Below, one piece after another: positions 22,755 to 33,108 of a stretch of 64,000 nucleotides of DNA. The stretch is from Cadophora sp. MPI-SDFR-AT-0126 (taxonomy: Eukaryota; Ascomycota; Leotiomycetes; Helotiales; Ploettnerulaceae), in contig JAGMVK010000001.1 in assembly GCA_020747065.1 (NCBI GenBank), positions 3,658,001 through 3,722,000 on the forward strand, read 5' to 3'. Under the pieces are notes generated by a model. The model saw only the letters and a list, made by a program, of their open reading frames with translations. It did not search any database and was not told the origin of the DNA. Made by a program: the position numbers and the translations under genes. How positions within the stretch are numbered: the stretch's first letter is position 1; each line of letters opens with the position of its first letter.

Positions 22755-23678
22755 CTAAGCGAGTTTTCTCTTAGCGAACGTCTCAACATTCATAACTTCA
22801 ATGCCCCATTTTCCATTAAAAGTCTGATCCAATCCCCAACTAACACCCTTTCCCTCAGCAAACACAACCCTGTATTTTTTCGCCTCATTCTCAGGATCCG
22901 CTCGCAACTCCGCCCTCAAGAAATCCACGCTCCACACCTCTCGCTTAACCTTCTCCCCAGTAACCGTCTCGACGATATCCGCGACTTGCCCATATGTCAC
23001 CGTATCCCCAGCAATATAAACGGCTTCATTGTAGAATTTCGGCTCCGCAAAAACAATCATAGCCGTCAAGCGACCAATGTCCTCTGGTGTTGTAGCCGTG
23101 ACGCGATTGTCCCATCCTCCAAGTGCTCGAACGATGATTTGCCCATCATCACTTCCGCCCTCGATATCGATGACCCCAAAGAATTGCTCAAAGAGAAAAC
23201 TCATGAAGATACCCGTACTAACGATAATCCACTCTGTATCTTTCTGCTTCTTCAACATATCCCTGACATCCAGCTGTTCATCCCAAACGGGCTGAGCGCT
23301 TCCACGCCCAATGACTTCATAATCAGCGCCGAATTGCCAGGGTATGTACCGTTTGACTTTCGCGTCAAGGACGGCTTGTGCCAGCTTTATCTGTGAGCCG
23401 GGCCCGGATGCATATCCTAGACATGATATTATGAGGTCGAATGGCTTGAAGAGTTCAGCGAGCGAGGCTATCGACGAGGTGATGTCACCAGCAAGAAAGG
23501 CAATGTTGAGGCTCTTCAGGTACGCCAATTCATTGAGCTTGGCTGGAGATTTGGTGGAAAGTGTGGCTGGTCGAAGCAATACTGAGATTTTCATCTCAGG
23601 TCGAGCAATCTTCGAGAGACCAGTGAGGACTGCAGAGCCGAGTTCACCTGCGCCGAGGACCAGGATGTTGCTTGCCAT
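22755..23678 (-). CDS. NmrA/isoflavone-reductase-like NAD(P)-binding protein
   Basis: A single-exon gene of 307 residues. The N-terminal Rossmann motif GAGELGSAVLTGL (about residues 8-20) is the GxxGxxG dinucleotide fold of the NmrA/PCBER group. Further blocks are FDLIISCLGYA, KRYIPWQFGADYEV and WIIVSTGIFMSFLFE, then AGDTVTYGQVADIV near residue 235. It should bind NADP(H) and act as a reductase on a small aromatic, or as a redox sensor. No catalytic tyrosine-lysine pair can be set with certainty. It lies tail to tail with the permease. Confidence 0.85.
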   Translation of the reverse strand: MASNILVLGAGELGSAVLTGLSKIARPEMKISVLLRPATLSTKSPAKLNELAYLKSLNIAFLAGDITSSIASLAELFKPFDLIISCLGYASGPGSQIKLAQAVLDAKVKRYIPWQFGADYEVIGRGSAQPVWDEQLDVRDMLKKQKDTEWIIVSTGIFMSFLFEQFFGVIDIEGGSDDGQIIVRALGGWDNRVTATTPEDIGRLTAMIVFAEPKFYNEAVYIAGDTVTYGQVADIVETVTGEKVKREVWSVDFLRAELRADPENEAKKYRVVFAEGKGVSWGLDQTFNGKWGIEVMNVETFAKRKLA

Positions 23679-25512
23679 CTTGAAGGGAGTCGCCGGGGAT
23701 GAGTGTCTGAGGACTTACACCAAGAGAACTACATTCCTCTTATATTGTGAGACAATTTCCAGATCGGATGAATAGTTTTCCAAGTCCCGCGGATTTAAAA
23801 GTCCCAAGCATCCGAGAACCTTGCAGATCTAGAGATGGTAATTCAAATTACAAAGCTGTATCATCACGTGAGCGGACTGGCGAGCGGAACTCCGTTCGAC
23901 GACGCAGAAGCCGACCTTTCCAATTGTCTACTTACGTTTATGAGAAATAACTATATGTTGCATTGGTTATTAGTATAGCTCTACTAGTGGTGCATATCCC
24001 ACACTCGGATGTGTTTGGCTTCAACAATAAGTCTTATTCCTTGGGCAATTCTGCTGTTTCTGTTCCGCCCAACTAACCATCGAAGTAGCAGTATCAACAC
24101 TTTTGAGCATGTATATTTCTGATAAATTGCCTCAAGAATATGAACAATGAGCCTGAGTCAAGAAATATTGTTTTGAAAATGAGCTTCAATGATGAATCTC
24201 GAAGCACAGGCATACAAGAAATGTTCCAGCTTTTCACATATGTCTTGCTACCAAGCATGGATTTGCGGGCTCTGGTATACTGCATAAGCTTGATTTCTGT
24301 TTTTCGGCCAATATCTGATGCCATGTCCTTCCAATATAGAAATACGATCGGCCTCGAAATCGGAAGTCTTTGGAAAGCAATCCCATGGATGATGAGCTTG
24401 GGTTTGTTACTATAATACGTTATCATATGTTTTCACTATGCTATCTGTATTCTCGTCCTTTCTGATTACTTTTAATCGCTTTCACAGAGCTTCAAGCAGC
24501 TTCGAAATAAGTGAACAGAAGCGCCAGTATCCTTCAAGCAAATCTATAGTTAGCCCACAAGCGCTGGGAAAGTCTCGAGTACAAGTTCTTTGCTTTTTAA
24601 AATTGCACTCTTTGACGCCTTGAAGCTGTCTCAAGACCTTTCAAAGCATTAGCAAGCCATACACACTGGCCGGCTTCGGCTGATCGTCCTCATTTATGGA
24701 AAAAGGTTGCTCTGGTTGGAACCGTACGATGCAGTCTTCCCAACTGGTAGACGAGCACCTAGCACCCACTTATAAAGTCTGCTCAAAACAGACTGTTGAT
24801 AGCTTTCAAATGAGATATCTCGGGTTCCCATAGTCAGTTTACAGGCGGGAGCTATGAGAATCAGGACACTTTCTCCCGGCGTTTCTTTTTTCTGATGGTT
24901 CAAGTTTTATGCCTTGAAGCGTTCTATGGAGGTCATGATGATCAATTAACACGGACAGCGACCCATGTACACTCCTTCACAAAGCACAGTACGGTAGACT
25001 GTAATTCCTTTTCAAACGATCAAATATACCTCTCACCAAACACAGAATTATGTAAACATTTTCAATCTCTAAAACACTACTTATGAACCTCCCCAACATC
25101 AGCGGCCTTTATCCCCGCCCCACAGGCTCTTTACCCCGCTGTCAGCACTGCATCCTGCACCAAGCCGGTTCAGCCAATCCCCAACACCCCCTCGCACCTA
25201 GAAGTCTTTGGAAGGTATAGGCAAAAGTAAGCGGTGAGCCGCGACGTAGAGGACCAAGAAAAGGTCTTACTGTCTTTGCTGACATTCAATTCGTGTACCT
25301 TGGATCTTTGGTGCTAATGCACACCTCATTCTGTGGGTCCGCCCTCGGGGAAGTGCACCGAGCCGAAGAAGGTGGACCATCTGTATGTGCCCCGCATCTT
25401 GAAGTCCTTCGGTGGGATATATAAATGTCACCACTTCACTTCATTCCAACTCTTCTCCCTCCAAGCTTTGAGAAGAAAGATATATTCTCGTGCTGACAAA
25501 GGATACAATACA
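23679..25512. other. Intergenic; possible CCCCGC sites ahead of the esterase
   Basis: The gap of 1.8 kb contains only short frames on both strands (for example 24094-24426 minus) without recognisable domains. Two close matches to TTTA(T)CCCCGC lie at 25108-25119 and 25130-25139. The last few hundred bases are the promoter of the beta-lactamase-fold gene. Confidence 0.45.
25108..25139. promoter_or_regulatory. Paired CCCCGC sites (CreA-like)
   Basis: Two copies of TTTA(T)CCCCGC are spaced 22 bp apart, 375-405 bp upstream of the ATG at 25513. CCCCGC on this strand fits the CreA/Mig1 consensus SYGGRG on the other, and paired CreA sites are typical of functional carbon-repression targets. It is an inference only. 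Confidence 0.3.
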
Positions 25513-26991
25513 ATGGCATCTCTTGAAGAGCAATTCCAGAAAGCCTGCGATGCACGAGAAATCCCAGGTGTCGTCCTAGTAGCTAGCGATGCCAAAGGTA
25601 CTCACTCCAACCCCCTCACACTCCTCCCTCGACATCCTTCCCCACCCTCATCTTCATCTTCAATCTCCCCCTAACCCATCATCTCACTTCCCACCTCATG
25701 CCAAAAACACCTCATTAACACAAACCCCAGGAACATTCACCTACCAGCACGCCTTCGGTCCCAAAAACCCCCACAGCAACGATCACGTCGATCTCAACAC
25801 AACCTTCATCCTAGCCTCATGCACCAAACTCATGACCTCGATAGCCGCCCTACAATGCGTCGAGCGCGGCCTGATCGGTCTCGACGACGACGTCTCAAAC
25901 ATCCTAACCGAATTGAGAGATGTGCTGATTCTGAAGGAGTGTGAGCCCGGGAAGGAGATTGTGTATGAGAAGCCCGGGACGGCGATTACGCTTAGGTATG
26001 TCGAGATTATCTTACATTGAAATTTGAACTCTTGGATTTGGATTTGGATTTTGTTTCAACATTGGAAAGGGAGGAAACGTTCTGACTTACAGAAAACAAA
26101 AACAGACACCTCCTAACCCACACCTCCGGCCTCGGCTACGACATGTCCGACCCCAAATACCACTCCTGGCGCGCCTCACGCAATGAGACCCCCGGCATAA
26201 TGTCCATCCCCCTTCTCTCCCGGATCACCACGCCCCTGCTCTTCTCGCCCGGCACATCCTGGACCTACGGCACCGGCCTCGACTGGGCGGGTATCCTCGT
26301 CGCGCGTCTGAACAGCACTACTTTGGAAGAGTATATGGAAGCTAATATCTGGGTTCCGCTGGGGATTAAGAACATGACGTTCCACCAAGAGCGGAAAGTG
26401 GATGTGAAGAGCAATTTGGTGAGGATGTGCGTTAGAAAGGGGATTCCGGATCAGGGGTTTAAATTGCCACTTTTGCCAGTAAATACGGGGGAGGGTGTGG
26501 ACTGGACGGATGAGCTGCTGTATGATGATCCTACTGAGGACGAATACGGCGGTGCGGGCGCTATTGGATCACCAGTGGAATACATCAAGATCCTCAACTC
26601 CCTCCTCTCATCAGACGGTAAACTGCTCAGCGGTCCTTCAATCGACGAATTATTCCGTCCACAGCTCTCAAACCCGGATGTCATCGCCAGTCTAGAAAGC
26701 AGCATCTTCCAGCCGGTTTACAAAGACGGGTTTGCGAACCCGCCGGCTGGAACGCCGTTGAACCATGGATTGGGAGGTACGATTGTGATGAGTGATGTTG
26801 AGGGGAGGAGGAAGGGGAGTATGAATTGGAGTGGGATGCCGTGTTTGATGTGGAGTGTTGATCGAGAGGCGGGGTTGAGTCTGATGTATGCGAGTAACAT
26901 TTTACCGTTTGGGGATTACAAGAGTGGTGAGATGCAGAGGCTGTTTGAGAGGGAGATGTATAGGAGGTTGGAGGAGAGTCGGGGCAGCTAG
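25513..26991 (+). CDS. Class C beta-lactamase-fold serine hydrolase / acyltransferase
   Basis: Three exons (25513-25597, 25731-25995, 26106-26991) give about 411 residues, matching fungal LovD-like and EstB-type transesterases. The catalytic S-x-x-K is SCTK within FILASCTKLMTSIAALQCVE (about residue 63). HLLTHTSGLGYD is a conserved block after the second intron. A Y-x-N-type element reads YGTGLDWAG instead of the usual Y-S-N, and the third motif region is HGLGG. Expected chemistry: acyl-enzyme formation on serine and hydrolysis or acyl transfer of an ester. It is not predicted to be a drug-resistance lactamase. The start at 25513 follows a typical MASLEEQF opening. No neighbouring polyketide synthase was seen, so a metabolite partner cannot be named. 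Confidence 0.88.
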
Positions 26992-27495
26992 GGGAGGTGT
27001 TTGCTGGGCTGCCTTTTGTCAAGCGAATGGAATGTCAATAGATGTGGCTGTAGACACTTTTTAAATACTACATTTCATGACGAGATTGAAATTATTCATT
27101 CAGAAGCTGTTATTCTTAGGAAATTTTAATAGATCACCTTTTTTTCCCTCCTTGCCATAACCTCCTTCCTTCTAATCAAGTTAACTCACCCTCCCTACCA
27201 CTGGATTTGTGTAGGGATTTCGAAAGGAAAGGGAAGGGAAGGGAAGGGAAATACTGAATGTAAAATCGGAATAGAAAGCTATGAAGCCATGAAATATAGT
27301 CTCGAAGCGAAACGAAATGAAACGTAACATGAGATGTACAGTACTGTATGTATAATTTCCGAATGTCAGAATTCTCAAAAAAACGCTTCACGAAAAATGC
27401 ACCAAATCCATGCACCTAACCTTTTATTATACAGCCCGTTCTACCGTCTATATTTCCAAGCAACTAACCAGCTCTGTATCCACATCCATATCCAT
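26992..27495. other. Short intergenic, polypurine tract
   Basis: Between convergent genes. It contains a GGGAA/GGGAAA microsatellite (27226-27250) and no coding frame of note. Confidence 0.5.
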
Positions 27496-28929
27496 CTAAG
27501 CGAAAGCAATCAAAGCAGCAGCAACACCGACGAGTCCAACGAACGAGGAAGCCTTCATCTGGCCAGCGGCATTGGTGCTAGTAACGGGGGTGGAAGTGGA
27601 GCTCGCATCTGTGGTGGACAATGTGTTAGTTTGTGCTTCCTTGGTGGGAGATGGCATGGTTCCTGGGGATGTGTCTGAACTACCAACTGTGGTAAATTGA
27701 GGGGTAGATGTGATACTTGAGGCGGGGGAGGGAGGGGGCAGGGAATCCGAACCTGTGGAAGTGCCGGTGGTGGCAGAAGCACCAGATCCTGAGCCGGATC
27801 CTGAACCGGATCCAGTTCCGCTTGCGGCAGCGCCTGAGGTGCTGACTTGGACGAGAGTGGTACCGGTTGGAGAGGAGGTTGCTGAACCAGTGACTGATCC
27901 GCTTGCTGAGCCGGTAGCTGAACCACCGGCAGATGAAGAGGTAGCAGTCTTGGATGATGCTGAGGAGGTTGACTTTGGTGCATCACACTTCAGGTCGAAG
28001 AGAGACTTGGAAGAAACGCTTGTGCCGACAACACCGAATTGAGGTTGGCTGTCAACAGCGGTGTTGGCATCGACAAGGGTGTACCAGTAGGTATCGACCT
28101 TTCCGAAGAGAGTGTTGCATCCAACAGCCTCGTAGTAAGATCGTGCGTTGGCAGTGGATGGGTGGCCAGACTCAGCGTCCTTTCCAGCGACAGGCCATCC
28201 GGTCTCAGTGACAATGACTGGCTTTCCCTTGGCAGCAGTGGTGGTGATATCGTAGGCTGCGTTGAAGAGCGTAGGAGCATTCTCGATGGAGTTGTCCTCT
28301 GTGACTTGGAAGTATGGGAAGGTGTTCATTCCGAGGAAATCGGCCTCCTCAATAACGGCAGAGTTGGAACCGTTTCTCCAGACATCCCAGGTATCGACGT
28401 GTCCGACTGCCACTCCGCTCAGAGCGGTACCTGCAAGAGCCTTTCTGACCTGTTGAATATATTTGACAATCTCCGAAGGTTGGGCTCCAACTCCGGTGGG
28501 ATCGTTCTTGAGTCCAGTGGGCGAGATACGGTACAGATCCTCAGATCCAACCGAGATACCGTTGACACGGCTCGTGAACTCCTCTCCGTATTGCTCGATG
28601 GCAGATGTAAGGGCGGCAATCTCGTTGTCGATGATTGTTTGGCCTGCTGAAGCCCACAGGCCGAGGAAGAGCTTGGTGTCTGTCGCGATCGCGGCTGGGA
28701 TGGCAGAGATGGGGGAGTTGTCGGTGCCGGATTGGATGCAGGTGTAGAGTCTGGCACTGGAGAAAGCACCATCTGTGTTGGCAAGACCCTTTGCGGCCTT
28801 GAATTCGGCAGTGAAGGCAGCTTCATTCTTCATCGCTCCCTCTCTGGTGACAGCTCCATAGTTGAATCCTCTGGTGACGGCGGAAGCGACCGAAAGGGAT
28901 GCCGCGAGGGCAATGAGTGAGGCGTGCAT
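27496..28929 (-). CDS. eglC: GPI-anchored GH17 endo-1,3-beta-glucosidase, EglC type
   Basis: One exon, 477 residues. The signal peptide is MHASLIALAASLSVASAVT. A GH17 barrel spans about residues 20-310, with FNYGAVT at its start, the SVGSEDLY acid-base region and the ETGWP motif with the nucleophile Glu. A serine/threonine/glycine tail with GSGSGSG repeats follows, then a C-terminal hydrophobic stretch (SFVGLVGVAAALIAFA) preceded by a small omega-site region, as in GPI-anchored proteins. EglC-type enzymes cut and remodel beta-1,3-glucan in the cell wall and are found across Aspergillus and related moulds. No oddities apart from the long linker. The symbol follows this family. Confidence 0.9.
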   Translation of the reverse strand: MHASLIALAASLSVASAVTRGFNYGAVTREGAMKNEAAFTAEFKAAKGLANTDGAFSSARLYTCIQSGTDNSPISAIPAAIATDTKLFLGLWASAGQTIIDNEIAALTSAIEQYGEEFTSRVNGISVGSEDLYRISPTGLKNDPTGVGAQPSEIVKYIQQVRKALAGTALSGVAVGHVDTWDVWRNGSNSAVIEEADFLGMNTFPYFQVTEDNSIENAPTLFNAAYDITTTAAKGKPVIVTETGWPVAGKDAESGHPSTANARSYYEAVGCNTLFGKVDTYWYTLVDANTAVDSQPQFGVVGTSVSSKSLFDLKCDAPKSTSSASSKTATSSSAGGSATGSASGSVTGSATSSPTGTTLVQVSTSGAAASGTGSGSGSGSGSGASATTGTSTGSDSLPPPSPASSITSTPQFTTVGSSDTSPGTMPSPTKEAQTNTLSTTDASSTSTPVTSTNAAGQMKASSFVGLVGVAAALIAFA

Positions 28930-29932
28930 ATTAGAAGAAAGATTTAGTTTAGCAAATTAGACAAACAAACAAGTAGGGAAGTAGTGAGTGTGGTGTTCTG
29001 CTGAACGAAGATCAGACAGAAACAAAAAGAAGGTTGTCGTTGAAAGAAACGAGAGAACGAGGGTTGGTTGGTTGTCGTGAACAATGTTGTTGAAAGAACC
29101 AAGACCAAATGGGCGTTGGGGTACCGCGTTCCTTTTAAACAAGCACCACCTGGTTACCTATTTTTGGCTGGACTCGCACAAATTTCCGCTGGTCCACAGG
29201 GTCTTGGCAACTCCCAGCACTCTTGGAATTGGAATGATCTCATGGGATACGAGGCACAGTCTTGGTTCCTGCTTTAGCTGTAATTATCGACCAATCCTTT
29301 GATCACTTGGCGCGTAAACGAGACAGAATTGTGGATGATGGTGTTCTTGGCGCGAAAAGATGGTTTGTTTTTAAAGTTCACTAATGTCCCAAATTGGACG
29401 AACCGTGAAAATCGTCCCCTGAGCACGGACCAGTTCAGGGGTAAAGTCAATATTTTGTTTGAATGAATGAAATAGTTAATGTTTATGTTGAGATGGCCAC
29501 CAGTGATTTTGCAAATATAAGATAAAAGAAGATGGTCATGGCTTCAACTTTCTTCCGACTTTTTATTATGCCCGTCAATTCAGGGTTCAACATGCCTCCT
29601 TTCATCCGCATTCCACCAACAGTGTGTTTCACACAACATCCCGGGTAGGGCAGGTAGGGCACCTTTTCGGGGGGCTGATCTCGTCAATGCTGGTGACAGT
29701 AATTTGACTTGTCAGTCAGCCATCCAAGTGTTCGAAGGCCGAAAAAAGTATATGTTATGCTTCGAGGAAACTTACTCGAAAAGATAATAAAGCTAAAGGA
29801 TATGAATTACTGAAGCAATACGGACAATAGGGAGAAAGACCGACTACCAATTGCCGAAACACCACCTTCAAATTCAAATTGCACCAGTTGTTCCCATTAA
29901 CACCAGCTAGAACACTCACCAACACCCAACAT
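28930..29932. other. Intergenic, promoter of eglC and 3' flank
   Basis: These 1003 bases carry the eglC promoter and the end of the tripartite enzyme gene. A small direct repeat, GTAGGGCA twice (29645-29662), is the only pattern I see. No RNA gene or coding frame is supported. Confidence 0.5.
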
Positions 29933-32511
29933 CTACGAAACAGTGATCCTCGCCATATCAACCTCAATCCTCTCCGCGATCTTCTCTTCCTTAACCACCA
30001 TCGCCGCCGCCCGCTTATACGGGATCCCCCTCGCCAGCTCCAACGTACTCATACACATCCTCAAGAACAGCGGTCCCAACTCCACCTTATGCAGCGGAAT
30101 CAAACTAAACAACAAACTCGCCGTAATCCTCAACAGCGTCTTCTTATGAATACTAACCGCATACTTCTCCTCCAAGAAGCGCCAGAACACATCCTGCAGC
30201 CCCATCAGGATCCTCTGGTCGGCCTCCTCGAGAAGCGGTTGGGTTGCGGATGGGAGGGAGGATAGGTCCATGAAGAGGATGTGGTCGTAGCCCATGAGCG
30301 ATTGTAGGATCTTCGCGAGGTCGTAGTGGATGTCGCCTTCCATGGTGAGCGTGTCTTCTAGCTGGCAGCGCACGTCGATGAAGGATACGCTCTTGTCGTC
30401 CTGGCTCAGGATGGCGTTGCTGAAGACCGGGTCGCCGTGGATGATGGGCACGTGCACGCCTTTGTCCTCCGCCTCGTACGTATCGAGGAACTCGCTGAGG
30501 CGCGAGAAGCACTCTGCGGAGTTGGGCCCGAGAGCGGCGTAGCGTGCGGTGTTGTTGTAGTAGCGAGAGCGCAGCTTCATGCCGTAGTTGGCGTAGATGT
30601 TGACGCCGCCGGAGCGCTCGATGCTGTGTTGGGAGAACTTGTTGGCGACGGCTGGGGAGATGGGAAGGCGGGGGGAGAGCGTGCTGCTTGTCGTGTGGAT
30701 GCTGTGGAGGGCTGTCAAGAGAGTCAAGAGTCGGCCTTCCGTGATAGAGCGACCGACGAGGAGGTGGCTGAAGGTGAGGCCCTGACGGTATTCCATCTCA
30801 ATGGTATAATTTCCTGTCTCTGGGAGGTAATCCACGGCGAATCCTGTAGGGAAGACTGGTAGCAGGTCGGTGGGCATGTGAGCATAAAAGTACAACTCGC
30901 CGAGGATGGCGTCTGATTTGGAGGATTTGATCACTTTGTCCCCTACAATTTGGATCGTGTTAAAGTCTCGAGCTGCGACCATTGCCTTGGTGGTTTGATT
31001 CGGGCGAGGAGTCAGTGGTCTTGACGCGGTTCCTTCAGGTTCCAAGAGAGAAGATGGGTCGGCTTCATCAAGCAGCCAGCCGATTTCTTTCATCGTGTCG
31101 AGATTTGCATTGACAGCAAGATCGTCCACATAGACATCTGCCCAAGGTTTGCCGAAATGAATGTCTAAAGGTCAGTACAGTTCGGTATGTGTGTGTGGGA
31201 GTATACTTACCATGGAACGGAATCTCATATCTTGCTAGTTGTTGGAAAGTGACGACCCCAACATCCCTTAGAATCGCACCCACATTCCCATTGTGAGTCC
31301 TCATCCTTCGAGCAGTTTGCTAACACCATATCAGTCAACCTTCCCCAAACCACACCGAGCATCAACATACAATGATAATATAGTGACCAGCCTTGTGCAA
31401 CTGCTGCACCAGCCTGATATTCTTCCAAATCGGCGGACACGTCGAGTAATCGCCCGCCACAGCCGGCACACCCACAAGCGTCATATCCAGATCAAAGCAG
31501 AACCTCCTCTTCTTGACCTGATTCGGCCTCTTCCCATCCTTCATCTGCATCAGCAACTCCTCCAACTGTTCCGGTGTGCCGACACAGCTGAAGTCCTTCT
31601 TCGAAAGCGGCAGTCCCAGGAAGGGCAGCTGCGCATCGTGGATCATAGTCCCGATCATTTGCGACGTGTAGTACTCCCCTATGTCGGAGCCCTTGGGACG
31701 CAGAGCATGGGAGTCAATGTTCTTCGCGGCCCAGGTGTGCATTAGTGATGCGGTGGCGAAGACATACGCGCCGGTGTTGGCTTTGTTGCTGATGGCTTTC
31801 TTCTCGCGGATGTCGGTTATGAGGGGGATGGCGTTGCCGTCGGTGCTTTCTTCGGTTTTGATGTAGGAGTAGATTGGATTGATGCCATCGTCTGGGAAGT
31901 AGAAAACTGCGCCGTATTGGACGGGCATGTTTCGCACGTCTTGCAGGATGTCGGCCCAGTAGATGGTATCGCCTAGATCAGTTAGTGATAGTTTGCTTTC
32001 GATGCTGTATTAAGTGACCTTACAGTCAAGTGATACTGTTCGTCTTCCCATGTGCTCGGCACCCATGCTCTGGGCCGTCATATACAGCTTCAGGATAAGT
32101 CAGCTTTCAATTCTCCAGATTACAAAACCAGAAATAGAACATTGGAAGAGAACTCACCGTCTCCGAAGCCCCCTTCGTCTGATGCTTCAACCTCAATAGG
32201 CGAAAGTCCACCTTCGGAAACGTCTTCATAACCAACTGTCCAATGCGGAACTCGTCATCAACCTCCATATTGACCGCCATCCATAACGTATCCTCTGGTC
32301 TCAGAGATAAGTTATCAATGATCCTCAGAATCATAGGCCGGCCAATGATGTTGATCAAAGGTTTGGGATATCGATAGCCGACTTTAGAGAAACGGCTTCC
32401 GATCCCGCCGATTGGGATGATGATGTTGAGTGCCTGGCTACTACTACTGCTGCTACTTTTGCTACATTTCGACGCTTCAACCGGTACATCGATGTTGGTG
32501 AGTCCTGGCAT
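29933..32511 (-). CDS. Three-domain sugar-activation enzyme: nucleotidyltransferase - HAD phosphatase - APH-like kinase
   Basis: Five exons (32511-32158, 32087-32024, 31972-31371, 31319-31211, 31164-29933) encode about 786 residues. Residues about 28-270 form an NTP-transferase domain with the motif IIIPIGGIGSRF and YPKPLINI, as in sugar-1-phosphate nucleotidyltransferases. Residues about 297-395 form a HAD domain: FDLDMTL (DxDxT type) near 299, QTARRMRTH, and HFGKPWADVYVDDLA. Residues about 420-780 are an aminoglycoside-phosphotransferase/choline-kinase-like domain with HGDPVFSNA near 617 and FIDVR near 636. No signal peptide is seen, so it is probably cytosolic. By analogy with bacterial capsule-modification clusters it could phosphorylate, dephosphorylate and nucleotide-activate a small sugar or polyol. 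The substrate is unknown. An upstream in-frame ATG (32658) would lengthen it by 49 residues. It diverges from the transporter fusion at 33109. Confidence 0.85.
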
Positions 32512-33108
32512 ATTTGCTGTTGTGGAGACCGATGTTTGATGTTGATCGTGGGGGAGGGTGGAAATGGAATTTGCCTTCAAGACGGAGCAAGGTTGCATCA
32601 GGAGTGGGCAGGAGCTTGGTGATATGCACATCGATAGCTCTTCGCTCCTAGTGATCATGGTCTTTTCTGTGTTGTGTTCTCAATCCAATCGTGGCGAAAT
32701 TCTTCCTGCAAGTATAAGACACGATCGCTCATATTCGACGCGTCAACTTCACCATCAGCCTCCGCCCTCGACGCGATCTAATTTGCACACACTGTATCAG
32801 AATTGCTTTTGATTGGGAAATCCCAATCCGAAAGAGAAGAATTTAGCTTTACAGCTGATGCAAGGTACAGAATGTTTGGTGCGCGCGGGTGAGACATTTG
32901 TGTTTTCGCGACAGCAAGGGATGCGAACCTGAATCAACCCGCGCAGGAGGAACTTCAGATCAGCAATCTGTCTTCTGGGTAGCAATGCCCACCCAAAAGT
33001 TCATTTTGGAAGGGGACCGACCGACATCTCCATCTACTCCACCCAACATCCTCCAAAACAGCTCTCCGCTCAATTTCGAGATAGACGATTCATGACGGCA
33101 AATTCAAG
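32512..33108. promoter_or_regulatory. Shared divergent promoter of the sugar-activation gene and transporter fusion
   Basis: About 597 bp separate the two divergent starts. It contains no convincing coding frame. The close head-to-head arrangement, with no other gene between, suggests coordinated expression. Short sequences at 32876-32985 resemble tRNA B boxes but fold badly (see rejected items). Confidence 0.55.

Noticed and set aside
24094..24426. 110-codon minus-strand frame and its plus-strand shadow
   Set aside because: No motif, AT-rich with no start context; not supported as a gene.
27226..27250. GGGAA-rich tract considered as telomere-like or CRISPR-type repeat
   Set aside because: It is a short microsatellite without spacers or TTAGGG units.
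28039..28650. 203-codon plus-strand frame opposite eglC
   Set aside because: It is antisense to a clear GH17 gene and mirrors its codon pattern.
32876..32985. Possible tRNA (minus strand), because of a GGTTCGCATCCC B-box-like word and an anticodon-like loop
   Set aside because: The T-stem has mismatches, the acceptor stem cannot be paired and no A box is clear; it lies in a promoter.
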